A stretch of DNA of 64,000 bases from contig JBGAUE010000007.1 in assembly GCA_044228795.1 (NCBI GenBank), positions 62,001 to 126,000 on the forward strand. Direction: 5' to 3'. The notes beneath the pieces are model-generated. The model was not told the origin of the DNA and did no database searches. It worked only from the letters and a program-made list of their open reading frames with translations. Of this stretch, positions 8,301 through 17,675 are shown one piece after another (the stretch's first letter is position 1; each line of letters opens with the position of its first letter). A program made the translations under genes and the position numbers. This stretch comes from M0108 sp044228795 (GTDB taxonomy: Bacteria > Pseudomonadota > Gammaproteobacteria > Chromatiales > Chromatiaceae).

Positions 8301-9551
8301 GTGCCGCCGAAACTCCTGATCCTCGCCCCCCAGGAAGACGATTGCAAGGACATCGTCGCTAGGCTGCAGCAGGTGGGGCTGGAGGCCCGGGGCAGGCATT
8401 GCGCGGGGCCTGACAGACTTAGGGAGATGGTCGCCACCAGTGCGCCGGATATCCTGCTCTGCTCCCCTCAACCGCCGCTCATCGACTTGGCCGCCTGCCT
8501 GGAACAATTCCAGAAACTTGACTCCGACCTGCCCCTCATCCTGCTTACCGATGCCACCACCGGGGCTGAGCAACTCCTAGTAGCCCGCAAACAAGGGGCC
8601 CGCGATGCCACGACAAAGGGTGATTTCGCCTGGCTTGCGCTGGTCATCGAGCGGGAATACGGCGATCTCCAGCAAAGGCGGCTGTTAAAGAAGCTGCAAC
8701 GACGGGTGCAAGCCCTGGAAGACGGCTGTGGCAAGGCCAGCGGCATGCCCGGGACGCACAGGGCGGCCCTGGCCAATACGCCCCAGGCACGCACGGAGGA
8801 TGGGGACCGTCAGTTCGCCCAGCGAATCAACCGCGCCTTGGGCGGCGATTACTTTCAATTATTTTACCAGCCCATCGTCAGCCTCCGGGGCGATGGGCAG
8901 GAACGCTACAACGTCTTCATCCGTCTGCGTAACGACCTCCACGGGATACGCGAGGCCAAGGAATTCCTGGCCGCCGCCGTCCAATCCGGCCGCATGGTGG
9001 CCATCGATCACTGGGTCATCGAACGTGCCATCCTAGCCTTGGTCGAACAACGCGATTTGGGCCGTCAACTCAACTTCTTCATCAACCTGGCCGAGGAGAC
9101 GCTGCTAGAGGAGAATCTTGCCACCTGGATCTCCGAACGGCTTGCCCAACAGCAAGTGCCGGCGGATTGGCTTACTTTTCAGGTTCTGGAGGAACATGCC
9201 CGCGCCCATTCCGACATCTATGCCAGATTAACCCAGGACCTTGCCAGGATCGGCTGCCAAATGGCGCTCAACCGCTTCGGCGTCGCCCCCAACCCGGACA
9301 AACTATTGGCCATCCTGCCCGCCGATTTCGTCAAGCTTGATCCCGCGTTGACCAACGGCATTGCGGACGACGATCGCAAGGAAAAGCGGTTCAACCAGCT
9401 CATCGAGGTAATTCGTGGGCAGTTCAAGGGCAGCATCGCCACCAATGTCGAGGATGCACGCACCCTCAGCGTCCTCTGGACCGCTGGCATAGATTACGTC
9501 CAGGGCAACTTCCTACAGCGACCTTCGCCCTCCCTGGACCCGGTCCAATAG
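8301..9551 (+). CDS. Degenerate receiver-EAL domain protein
   Basis: The 416 residues comprise an N-terminal receiver-like fold (about 1-125), a basic coiled linker (about 118-150), and a C-terminal EAL-type domain (about 170-410). Both domains look inactive. The receiver site where aspartate is expected reads PDILLCSPQP, with Cys in place of Asp. The EAL motif reads ERYNVFIRL, lacking the catalytic glutamate of EAL. This resembles FimX-like c-di-GMP effectors that bind rather than cleave the ligand. The start is a GTG, because an in-frame stop lies ten codons upstream. Role unknown; c-di-GMP binding is inference. Confidence 0.75.
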   Translation: MPPKLLILAPQEDDCKDIVARLQQVGLEARGRHCAGPDRLREMVATSAPDILLCSPQPPLIDLAACLEQFQKLDSDLPLILLTDATTGAEQLLVARKQGARDATTKGDFAWLALVIEREYGDLQQRRLLKKLQRRVQALEDGCGKASGMPGTHRAALANTPQARTEDGDRQFAQRINRALGGDYFQLFYQPIVSLRGDGQERYNVFIRLRNDLHGIREAKEFLAAAVQSGRMVAIDHWVIERAILALVEQRDLGRQLNFFINLAEETLLEENLATWISERLAQQQVPADWLTFQVLEEHARAHSDIYARLTQDLARIGCQMALNRFGVAPNPDKLLAILPADFVKLDPALTNGIADDDRKEKRFNQLIEVIRGQFKGSIATNVEDARTLSVLWTAGIDYVQGNFLQRPSPSLDPVQ

Positions 9552-9585
9552 CCGGATTCGGGCCCGGTTCCAGCCTGCATTCTGA

Positions 9586-10530
9586 CTAATTCAGGGGACC
9601 CACGTTCATCACCCCATGGGGTACATGCCCGGTCGCGACCACCTCCCGAGCCGACTCGCAGTGCAGCGGCTGATCGTCGAAGAAGATATCGGCGGCGAAA
9701 GCCCGCAGGAAGGCCGCCTTGTCGAGCCCCCCCAGGAAGAGGGCCTCGTCGATACGCACCCCCCAGGCCCGCAAGGTGCGCACGACCCGCTCATGGGAGG
9801 GGGCGCCCCGGGCCGTAATGAGGGCCGTGCGCAAGGGCGGATCATCTACCGGGAACAGGGCCTGAATGCGATGCAGGGCGCTCAGGAAGTCCTTGAAAGG
9901 TCCCCCCTGGAGGGGTTCGCGCGCGGCCGCGGTCTCGGTTTGATTGAAGGCCGCCAGGCCCTCGCGCCGATAGACGCGTTCCGCCTCGTCCGAAAAGAGC
10001 ACGGCATCACCGTCGAAGGCGATGCGCAGGGTTTCATCCGTACCACCCGGATGGCGCTTGCCTTGCGGTAGCAGAGTTGCGGCGGCGCAACCGGCCTCTA
10101 GGGCCATGGACACATCCTGAGGATCGGCGGAGAGGAAGAGGTGGGCGCCAAAGGCCCCGACATAGCGGTAGGGTGTGGCGCCACCCGCGAAGGCGGCGCG
10201 GGTGATATCGAGTCCATGGTGGCGAATGGAATTGAAGACCCTCAACCCGGTATCCGAGCTGTTGCGAGACAGCAGGATAACGTCCACTCGCCCGCGTTCG
10301 CCAAGCCATTCATTGAGGGCCAATAGCTTGCGGGCCAGGGGGAAGGCTACCCCGGGCTCGAGGATGTCCTCCTCGTGAGCGGCCTGGTAGGCGTAATAGG
10401 CTGCCACCCCCTCGTTTTCAAATACCTGGTGAGATTCCGCCAGATCGAAGAGGGCGCGGGATGAGATGGCCACCACGAGGCGGACAGTGCTGGCCAGTCT
10501 GGCATCCGGATCAGCGGTCATGACAGCCAT
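9586..10530 (-). CDS. 5'-nucleotidase of the cytosolic NT5C1-like family
   Basis: Protein of 314 residues resembling the bacterial 5'-nucleotidase family related to eukaryotic cytosolic 5'-nucleotidase 1. Recognisable pieces are VVAISSRALFDL near residue 20, EPGVAFPLARKLLALNE near 60, VDVILLSRNSSDTGLRVFNS near 80-100, and IAFDGDAVLFSDEAERVY near 170-190, an HAD-like acidic motif. It would dephosphorylate nucleoside monophosphates in the cytoplasm. It is the last gene of a long same-strand run that begins with an RND adaptor; a functional link to those genes is not evident. Confidence 0.8.
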   Translation of the reverse strand: MAVMTADPDARLASTVRLVVAISSRALFDLAESHQVFENEGVAAYYAYQAAHEEDILEPGVAFPLARKLLALNEWLGERGRVDVILLSRNSSDTGLRVFNSIRHHGLDITRAAFAGGATPYRYVGAFGAHLFLSADPQDVSMALEAGCAAATLLPQGKRHPGGTDETLRIAFDGDAVLFSDEAERVYRREGLAAFNQTETAAAREPLQGGPFKDFLSALHRIQALFPVDDPPLRTALITARGAPSHERVVRTLRAWGVRIDEALFLGGLDKAAFLRAFAADIFFDDQPLHCESAREVVATGHVPHGVMNVGPLN

Positions 10531-10595
10531 GAAGGCGATTTAACCCGTCGTGGGTAAGTCCAGGCCCAAGTCAACCCTATCCCGGCCAGGGCCGG

Positions 10596-11099
10596 TCACC
10601 AGGGAATGAAGGAATTCATGAAGCTCATGGGACGGCTGATGTTGTGATTCAGGTTTCCCATGTCGTTGCTCATGTTGCCGGTCGTCTGGGTCATGACCCT
10701 TATGGATTGATTGAGGGATTCCATGCTGGTCATCATGGGCTTGAGCGTGGTGACATCCGTAGCCATGGACTCGACGCTGGTGGCCATGAGACGGACATTG
10801 GTGCTCATCTGGCTGACATTGTCGGACATGGATTGCATATTGCTTGCTAGCACTGTCATGTTGGAATCTATGCTGATGGCCATATAGTGGACATCCTTGG
10901 CCAGACTGAATACCAAATAGAAACCATAGGCGGCCAGGATGATAAAGGCGAACATGGAAGGGTAAACGATCAGTTCCCAGCGCTTGGCGCTTGTTTCGAA
11001 GGCATGGGACAAGCGATCAATGGCAATGCCATCATCCGGCCCTGCCTTGAGGTCCTGGCCGACCGCCTCGGCCTTGGTCAACACAGTATTTTCGGCCAT
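10596..11099 (-). CDS. Membrane-anchored methionine-rich heptad coiled-coil protein
   Basis: I do not recognise a characterised family. The 167 residues have a charged N-terminus (1-40), one transmembrane helix (about 44-66), and then a long helical region. Residues 91-153 form nine clean heptads: MSDNVSQ, MSTNVRL, MATSVES, MATDVTT and so on, with Met (or Leu/Ile) at the first position and Val often at the fifth, as in an oligomeric coiled coil with a methionine core. It ends FMNSFIPW. It follows a ParA-type ATPase gene by 75 bases on the same strand, which suggests the two act together. Confidence 0.65.
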   Translation of the reverse strand: MAENTVLTKAEAVGQDLKAGPDDGIAIDRLSHAFETSAKRWELIVYPSMFAFIILAAYGFYLVFSLAKDVHYMAISIDSNMTVLASNMQSMSDNVSQMSTNVRLMATSVESMATDVTTLKPMMTSMESLNQSIRVMTQTTGNMSNDMGNLNHNISRPMSFMNSFIPW

Positions 11100-11174
11100 G
11101 GCTTTGTTCGTTTGTGACCCCGCATCGGGTTCCTTAAGTGTGACAACCCAGCACGAACCAGGTTCGGCTCAAAT

Positions 11175-11807
11175 TTAGCGTAGCACGTTCGGATAGAGCA
11201 TGGCAGCAAGGGATAAAAACTCTGTCGCTCCCTTGCCGCGCGGCTCCAGCTCAAACACCGCCAGGCCCTCGCTAAAGGAACGGCGAAAGACGGTACGGGT
11301 GGCGATGCGCGGCTTGATGAATTTGATGCCGGGGAGGGTGACCAGAGCGGCGGCAGTCTCATTGGTCTCGCGAACGCCCTGATGGGTGTCGCCTCTGTTA
11401 ATGAAGCCAATCATCTGCGGCGCTGGACCCGACGCCGCGGATTGAACCAGATGGATGTAGCGCTGAGTGGACCAGATATCCGCCTGGGAGGGCGGCACGG
11501 GTACCACCACCCGGTCACAGAGCCTGAGAGCCAGGCGCATGGCATCCATGTCCGCCGTGCCGACATCGATCAGGGTCTCCTCGGCACTAGCGAGGGTTTC
11601 CTGGTTGATGGCGGACTTGCCCATTACCTTCAGCTTGGGACTAAAGCGCTCCTCCAGACGCACATCCACCACATCGGTCAAGGTGGCCTGGGGGTCCGCG
11701 TCCACCAGTTGCACCTTAACTTCCGCCATAGCCAGCCAGACCGCGAGGTTAAAAGTCAGGGTGCTCTTGCCAGACCCCCCCTTTAGGCTACCGATAACCG
11801 TAATCAT
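11175..11807 (-). CDS. ParA/MinD-type ATPase
   Basis: P-loop ATPase of 210 residues with the deviant Walker A motif KGGSGKST at residues 9-16 (Lys9 and Lys14) and VDADPQATLTD as the switch/Walker A' region. The length suits the small orphan ParA group that positions large complexes. No parB gene or parS-like site is visible nearby, so chromosome partition is unlikely. It lies between a secreted protein gene and the methionine-heptad membrane protein, downstream of the RND pump, hinting at spatial organisation of an envelope complex. That role is inference. Confidence 0.85.
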   Translation of the reverse strand: MITVIGSLKGGSGKSTLTFNLAVWLAMAEVKVQLVDADPQATLTDVVDVRLEERFSPKLKVMGKSAINQETLASAEETLIDVGTADMDAMRLALRLCDRVVVPVPPSQADIWSTQRYIHLVQSAASGPAPQMIGFINRGDTHQGVRETNETAAALVTLPGIKFIKPRIATRTVFRRSFSEGLAVFELEPRGKGATEFLSLAAMLYPNVLR

Positions 11808-11876
11808 GTCGTGACCTCGCGGCCAGGTTTAGTGGCGACTGCACCTCTGTGAGTCAGAGACGCGCCCTTGTGAACA

Positions 11877-12668
11877 TTAGGGCTTGGGTGCGGGAGCCCC
11901 AGTTCCGCCTTGAGGCATCTCCATGGGGGTATAACCGGCGGGAAGCGTGAAATTCTCGTCAGCCTGAGGGCCAACGCGGATATCAACGAGTTCGCTAACC
12001 ATACCGCCGGGGTATTCCTGTTTGATTGCCATCTGCAATTCTGGATCGTACCACTCGGTGGTGGCCAGGGTCTTACCATCCGGCCCGGTCATCTTCACCT
12101 CCCACTTCTCGGTCTTACGACCAGCCAAAGCCTCCTGGCCCTGGAGAATGCGCTCCATCTGCCCACCTTCGACCATGGTTTGACGCAAAGTAAAGGCGGG
12201 GCCGCGCTCTTTATCAATCCATTGGGTGACAGTCGCGGTTTTGCCATGCTGATTGACGGTGATGTCCCACACCAGGGTGCTACGCCCAGAAATTGTCTCC
12301 TCACCCTTGGCTTGGCAAGTCAGGCCTGGCAAACCGGCGCAAGGGTCCTGGGCGGTAGGCTCGCTTCTGGGTTTCCCGTCCGGCCCCAGGGTCGAACGCT
12401 CCACATAACTCTTGCGATCAGGAAAGAGTATCCACTCCAGGCCGCGCTGCTCATCGGTGATACGCACCAGGCTCTTGCCTTGGTAGACAGCTTCCGTACG
12501 TGTCTTGTCCTTGCCAACCAGGATCTTACCCGTGCTGGACTGGCCATCGGGTCCGTGCTGGACCATTTCGGCGGAAAATTGGGCATCCGCCAGCGCGAGT
12601 GGGGCCACCAGAATTGCCGCTAGGCCGATGGCAAGGGCACAGCGATCGGATGGCAGATGCTGATTCAT
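11877..12668 (-). CDS. Secreted LolA/DUF4412-like protein
   Basis: The 263 residues start with a signal peptide (about 1-27, ending LAPLALADA). The mature part has repeated beta-strand patterns such as GKILVGKDKTRTEAVYQGK and RGLEWILFPDRKSYVE, as in periplasmic LolA/LolB-like or DUF4412 proteins. It ends with a Pro/Gly/Ala tail. Two cysteines (CAGLPGLTC) could form a disulfide. It is encoded in the same run as the RND pump and adaptor, so a periplasmic accessory or lipid-handling role is possible but unproven. Confidence 0.6.
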   Translation of the reverse strand: MNQHLPSDRCALAIGLAAILVAPLALADAQFSAEMVQHGPDGQSSTGKILVGKDKTRTEAVYQGKSLVRITDEQRGLEWILFPDRKSYVERSTLGPDGKPRSEPTAQDPCAGLPGLTCQAKGEETISGRSTLVWDITVNQHGKTATVTQWIDKERGPAFTLRQTMVEGGQMERILQGQEALAGRKTEKWEVKMTGPDGKTLATTEWYDPELQMAIKQEYPGGMVSELVDIRVGPQADENFTLPAGYTPMEMPQGGTGAPAPKP

Positions 12669-12772
12669 TTGGGTATTCCTCTGGGATGAATATTGCTGTT
12701 GTAACGAGTAACGCGCCCGACGCCTGCTTACCGGATTCTACGCAAGTTGCCGATCGTGATCACCAAGGAAAT

Positions 12773-13390
12773 TCAGCGGCCACCATCACCCGCGCGGCGA
12801 TAGTTGCGCTCGAACCAATTCTCGGGTTCATTGATTGGCATGCCCGGCATCCCTGCATCTGGAGGCAAACCCCGGGTCCAACCACCGGATTGTCTGTCGG
12901 GATAGGAAGAAGCGATGGGCGCTGATGGCGAATCCTGACGAGGGGCGCTCAGAGGTCTCCAACCCGAGGTTTCTTGCCCGCGATCCCGTTCCTGGGCCGT
13001 TAAGGGGCGGTAGCGATAATCGGAGGTAGAAGGGGGGTCGCCCCTCTCGACGGGCCCATCACCCCGAAAACGGTAACCCCTTGGCTCGGATCCCGGCGAC
13101 GTCACAGATGTCGCGCGGCCCCCCGGTTGTACTGAACCGAGACCAGAATTAGATCGCAATTTTTCATAGAGGCCCGGCGGGGATGTCCCCGAAGGAGGGC
13201 CTGTCGGCACCATCCCAGCGGCGTAGGCCTCACCGGAACCGCCAACCGAGGCACTTGGCGTCTGACGCGACGGGACCCTATAGCCATAGGCAGGGTCCCA
13301 AGGATCAGCCGCCCGCGCGTTCAGTGTCGTCAGGGTAAAGAGGACAAGGGGGAGGGCCTTCATGTGCCAACACCACCTTGGCACTCTCAT
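12773..13390 (-). CDS. Secreted low-complexity protein of unknown function
   Basis: A 205-residue protein with an N-terminal signal peptide (hydrophobic ALPLVLFTLTTL, cleavage likely after NARA). The rest is rich in Pro, Ser, Gly and Arg with little predicted fold. I recognise no family. The start at 13390 is preferred over Met10 because CAGGAG stands at a good distance upstream. It is placed between the RND permease and the LolA-like gene on the same strand, so it is probably co-transcribed. Confidence 0.55.
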   Translation of the reverse strand: MRVPRWCWHMKALPLVLFTLTTLNARAADPWDPAYGYRVPSRQTPSASVGGSGEAYAAGMVPTGPPSGTSPPGLYEKLRSNSGLGSVQPGGRATSVTSPGSEPRGYRFRGDGPVERGDPPSTSDYRYRPLTAQERDRGQETSGWRPLSAPRQDSPSAPIASSYPDRQSGGWTRGLPPDAGMPGMPINEPENWFERNYRRAGDGGR

Positions 13391-13432
13391 CTTGACTCCT
13401 GCCTCATCTCACTCACCAGAGGAAGACAAGAA

Positions 13433-16400
13433 TCAATCGTGTCCAGGCCCATCATCCGAATCATTCTTGAGTCGAATACCGCGACGCGGGGACTTCTTCT
13501 GAATCAGGTTAGCCGATGACGTCTCGGCTTTTTTGGCCGGCGCCATGGCCTTACGGGCTTGGGCCGGAGTCTTTTTGCGCGCGGTCGCCTCGGCCTTTGG
13601 GGTCACCATGACCACCGGCGCTGGGCTGGGCTCCTGAGCAGCAGGGCTAGCCGCCGCAACCGGAAGGGGGGCCGGTGCTGGAGCAGGCATGGGAGGAGCG
13701 GCAGCCGGAACCGGAGTAGGTGCAGGCACGGGAGAAGCGGCAGCCGGAACCGGAGTAGGTGCAGGCGTAGGAGAAGCGGCAGTCGGAACCGAAGCAGGGG
13801 CCATAGCGGATGCCGGAACCGATGCTAGCGCCTCCGGGGGTAAGCTTGCCAGGGGCTCGGCGAGGGCTTCGGCTTGGGTCGCGGGCTGGACCGGCGGAGA
13901 AGCACCACCTCCCACGGGCGCGGCCGGAGTCACCGGGGGTGGGGAACCGCCACCCGCATCAATAGCTGGGGGCGGTGTGGACGGTGGGGGCGAAGACGCG
14001 ACTGGCTTGGCCTTCTTGGACTTGAAGAGACCCTTCACCAGATCGATCACCAAGAGGAGGATTCCCCGAACCAGATAGAAGGCCATGGACAGGACCTCAA
14101 ACAGACCCATCCAAATGCGCATAAGCAGACCGGCCTTACCTGAGTGCCGTGCCTTGTCCGGCGCTGGCGACGCGTTTTCGCCGCCACCATTAGTCTCGCC
14201 ATTGGCGCAGGGGACCTTGAGGCCTGCATGCGCCGTCGCAACCGCTACCTCGCACAGATCCCTACTGGCCTCGACACAACCCAGGGGGATTACGATCAGG
14301 GTCAGGATAGTGGACACCAGCACACCCGAGGCGAGTGAGATAGCCATGCCCTGAAAGATCGGATCGGTGAAGATAACACTGGAACCCGCCACCAGGGCCA
14401 GGGCCGTAATGAGAATGGGTCGAGTCCTGGTCTTGCAGGCACGAATCACCGCCTCTGCCACCGGAACACCCTTCTGCACCTCATGGATGGAAAAATCGAC
14501 CAAGAGGATGGAGTTGCGAACAATGATACCGGCTAGGGCTATCCAGCCGATCATGGAGGTGGCCGTGAACTCGCCACCCTTACCCAGGCTGAACATGATG
14601 AAGTGGGCGGGGATAATGCCCAGCAGTGTCAGGGGAATGGGCGCCATGATGACCAGAGGGATGCGGAAGTTGCCAAACTCCCAGACCACCAGAATGTAGA
14701 TGAGCAACAGAGCCACCATAAAGGCTGCACCCATATCGCGGAAGGTCTCGTAGGTAACGGTCCACTCCCCGGACCATTCCCAGGACGACTCACGGTCACT
14801 GGACGGCGCCTGGGTCCAATAAGCCATAGGCACCACGCCATCCGGGGCCTTGTAGCCAGTTTTGTCCAGTATGTCCTGAATCTGGAACATTCCATAGATG
14901 GGCGCAGCCAGCTTTCCGCCCACATCCGCCACCACAAACTCGACGGCTCGCAGATCCTTGCGGAAGATGGTGTTCTCCTCGGGCACTCGCGTGAAGTTGC
15001 CTAACTCGCGCAAGGGGAGGGTGACGCCCGCGGTCGACTGAATGGGCAGATCCCCCAAGCGTTCGATCTCCGAACGCTCCGCTATTGGCACCTGAATGAC
15101 GATATTGATGGGTTCGTGGCCGGCCCTCTCCTTAACGTCGCCCATGGGTGCGCCGCCCAGCGCCATAGCCAAATTGCGGTTGATGGCATCCACGGAGATA
15201 CCGCCGCGCACTGCCTTCTCCGTATCCACATCGAAGCGCCAATAGTCATAGGGCTCGCGTAGGTAATTGTCCACGTCCACCAGGCTTTCCGCCTGGTCGA
15301 AGACGGCGGTCATGTCGCGGGTGAACTGTCGCCGCACTTCCGCCGAGGGACCATGGATCTCGGCCACCACCGACTGAAGCACCGGCGGGCCAGGTGGCAT
15401 CTCGACCACCGAGATCTTGGCTCCCGTGCCCTCCACCAGCTTGAGGAGGGTCTCACGGGCTTCGATAGCCAGTTGATGGCTAGTGCGCTTACGCGCCTTC
15501 TTGTGGAGGAGTTGCACCTGCAACTCGGCCTGCCAGGGGTCCGAGCGCAAGTAGTAGTGGCGCACCATGCCATTGAAGTCGAATGGCCGCGCCGTACCGG
15601 CATAAAGCTGGACAGCCATAATCTCCGGTTGGCTGGCCCGGAGCTTTTCCGCCAGGCGATGAGCCAGATTTGCCGTCACCGGTAGGGCCGTGCCCTCCGG
15701 CATGTCGATCACCACCGTGTACTCGGGCTTGTTGTCCAAGGGCATCATCTTGACCGCGACCCACTTGAAGTAGAAGAAGGTCAGGGTGAAGACAAAGGTA
15801 CCCCAAAGCACCAACCGGAAAATTCTCCGCTTGCGCTTGCTCTCGATAAGAGGAACCAGAATGCGGCGGAAGAGCTTTTCAACCTTCTCCGCCTCCTTGT
15901 GCTCACGCTTCTCGGCCTTTTCCAGATAGGCCATGGAGGGCCTCAGCCATTTGGAGATGGCCAGGTAGGGCGTGAAGACGAAGGCGGCAAAGAGGGAAAT
16001 AAACATGGCTGCCGAGCCTAGGGCTGGGATGGGCTCCATGTAGGGGCCCATCATGCCGGAGACGAAGCCCATGGGCAGCAAGGCCGCGATAACGGTGAAG
16101 GTAGCAAGGATGGTGGGGTTGCCGACCTCAGCCACGGCCTCGACGGCGATGTCGTCGCCGGTGTGGCCCTCCTCCAGCCAGCGACGATAAATATTTTCTA
16201 TCACCACGATGGCATCATCCACCAGGATACCGATGGAGAAGATCAGGGCGAATAGGCTGACCCGGTCGATGGTGTAATGCCAGATCCAGGCCACGAAGAT
16301 GGTCATCAGCAGGACGACAGGGATGACCAGCATGACCACAAGGGCCGGGCGCAGGGCACGGAAGGCACCCCATACCAACAGAAAAACCCAGCCGGTGGCG

Positions 16401-17560
16401 ACGAAAAGCTTAAAGATGAGCTCGCTGACCTTGTCATCCGCCGAGGCGCCATAATTGCGGGTGACACTGACTTCCACATTGTACGGAATACGCTCGCCCT
16501 TGAGTTCCTCCACCTTGGCGAGGATGGCATTGGCAACGCTAACGCCATTGGTCAGTTCCTTCTTGGCCACGGCGATGGTGACCGCCGGCACGCCATTGGC
16601 CTTGACGTTATCGGGAGCGGCCTGCCCCGTGTAGTAGGCCACCAAGTGCCTGGCGTCCTCTGGACCCTGGGAGACGCGAGCTACGTCGCGGACATAAACC
16701 GGCTGACCGTGATGGGTGCCAACCACCAAGCGATTGATATCCTCCATGCCCTTCAGGAAGGCACCGGTGGAGACGGAGAAATGGGCGCCACTGGTCTCGA
16801 GACCTCCGGCGGAGGTTTCGGCATTGGCAGTCTGGATGGTCTGAGCCACCTGATCCAGGCTGATGCCATATCCGGCCAGCCGCTCGGGCTGGACATCCAC
16901 GGTGACCTGCTCGCGACGACCACCGACGACAAAGGCATTGGCCGTATCCTGCACCTCCTTGATGGCCTGAAGTACATCCTGGGCCAACAGTCGTAACTGG
17001 CCATCGTCAACGTCCGGCAGACCGTCATGGTCCGAATCCACCGACCAGAGGGTAAGAGTCACGATGGGGACATCATCAATGCCCTTGCTCTTGACCAGAG
17101 GCTGCATGACCCCAGGCGGAATCTTGTCCTGATTAGAGGCGAGTTTGTCATTGACCTTGACTAGGGAAGGGCCCATCCGCTCGCCAACATCGAATTGGAC
17201 GGTAACCATGCCGCCATTGCGCTGGGCCGCGGAGTAAACGTGTTTCACGCCAGGTATCTCGCTCATGATCCGCTCCAGCGGCTGCATGGCGAGGTTACTG
17301 ACCTGCTGGGCGGAGGCACCGGGGTACTGCACCATGATGTCGATCATGGGCACCGAGATCTGAGGATCTTCCTGCCGCGGTGTCATGACCAAGCCGAGCA
17401 GGCCCATCATGAGCATGGCAACATAAAAAAGTGGTGACAGGGGCGAGCGGAGGAAGAACCGCGCCGTGCGCCCGGCAATGCCGAGACTCTCGTCCGTAAA
17501 CCTGGGAGTTCCCTCGGGTTGGCTTAGGGTCTCGTCGTGATTCATGGCCTTGTACACCAT
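13433..17560 (-). CDS. RND efflux permease with long Pro/Ala-rich C-terminal extension
   Basis: Proton-driven inner-membrane pump of the RND superfamily. FLRSPLSPLFYVAMLMMGLLGLV is the first membrane helix, and typical RND loops (PGASAQQVSN, GILVDDAIVVIENI, GWIALAGIIVRNSILLVDF) mark the two halves. The core ends near residue 1095 (TLIVIPLG), where most family members stop. Here a tail continues to 1375: another hydrophobic segment (about 1152-1180), about 135 residues rich in Pro and Ala, and a basic terminus (KKSPRRGIRLK). The adaptor gene lies 115 bases upstream on the same strand. No outer-membrane channel gene is in the window. Substrate unknown. The start could also be Met6. Confidence 0.9.
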   Translation of the reverse strand: MVYKAMNHDETLSQPEGTPRFTDESLGIAGRTARFFLRSPLSPLFYVAMLMMGLLGLVMTPRQEDPQISVPMIDIMVQYPGASAQQVSNLAMQPLERIMSEIPGVKHVYSAAQRNGGMVTVQFDVGERMGPSLVKVNDKLASNQDKIPPGVMQPLVKSKGIDDVPIVTLTLWSVDSDHDGLPDVDDGQLRLLAQDVLQAIKEVQDTANAFVVGGRREQVTVDVQPERLAGYGISLDQVAQTIQTANAETSAGGLETSGAHFSVSTGAFLKGMEDINRLVVGTHHGQPVYVRDVARVSQGPEDARHLVAYYTGQAAPDNVKANGVPAVTIAVAKKELTNGVSVANAILAKVEELKGERIPYNVEVSVTRNYGASADDKVSELIFKLFVATGWVFLLVWGAFRALRPALVVMLVIPVVLLMTIFVAWIWHYTIDRVSLFALIFSIGILVDDAIVVIENIYRRWLEEGHTGDDIAVEAVAEVGNPTILATFTVIAALLPMGFVSGMMGPYMEPIPALGSAAMFISLFAAFVFTPYLAISKWLRPSMAYLEKAEKREHKEAEKVEKLFRRILVPLIESKRKRRIFRLVLWGTFVFTLTFFYFKWVAVKMMPLDNKPEYTVVIDMPEGTALPVTANLAHRLAEKLRASQPEIMAVQLYAGTARPFDFNGMVRHYYLRSDPWQAELQVQLLHKKARKRTSHQLAIEARETLLKLVEGTGAKISVVEMPPGPPVLQSVVAEIHGPSAEVRRQFTRDMTAVFDQAESLVDVDNYLREPYDYWRFDVDTEKAVRGGISVDAINRNLAMALGGAPMGDVKERAGHEPINIVIQVPIAERSEIERLGDLPIQSTAGVTLPLRELGNFTRVPEENTIFRKDLRAVEFVVADVGGKLAAPIYGMFQIQDILDKTGYKAPDGVVPMAYWTQAPSSDRESSWEWSGEWTVTYETFRDMGAAFMVALLLIYILVVWEFGNFRIPLVIMAPIPLTLLGIIPAHFIMFSLGKGGEFTATSMIGWIALAGIIVRNSILLVDFSIHEVQKGVPVAEAVIRACKTRTRPILITALALVAGSSVIFTDPIFQGMAISLASGVLVSTILTLIVIPLGCVEASRDLCEVAVATAHAGLKVPCANGETNGGGENASPAPDKARHSGKAGLLMRIWMGLFEVLSMAFYLVRGILLLVIDLVKGLFKSKKAKPVASSPPPSTPPPAIDAGGGSPPPVTPAAPVGGGASPPVQPATQAEALAEPLASLPPEALASVPASAMAPASVPTAASPTPAPTPVPAAASPVPAPTPVPAAAPPMPAPAPAPLPVAAASPAAQEPSPAPVVMVTPKAEATARKKTPAQARKAMAPAKKAETSSANLIQKKSPRRGIRLKNDSDDGPGHD
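13680..13796 (-). repeat. Three 39-bp tandem repeats inside the RND gene
   Basis: Three imperfect 39-base units (13680-13718, 13719-13757, 13758-13796) encode the 13-residue module PAPTPVPAAASPV in the C-terminal tail of the RND protein. Being a whole number of codons, copy-number change would alter tail length without a frameshift. Confidence 0.85.
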
Positions 17561-17675
17561 TGAGAGCTGACCGAGAGGCGCCCAGGGAAGACTGGGCGGG
17601 ATGCCCCCCGGAGGAAGGACAAACGCCGGAATGAAACCGGCGCGGAAATATCGGGTTGGGTTTTCGGCCAGTACC

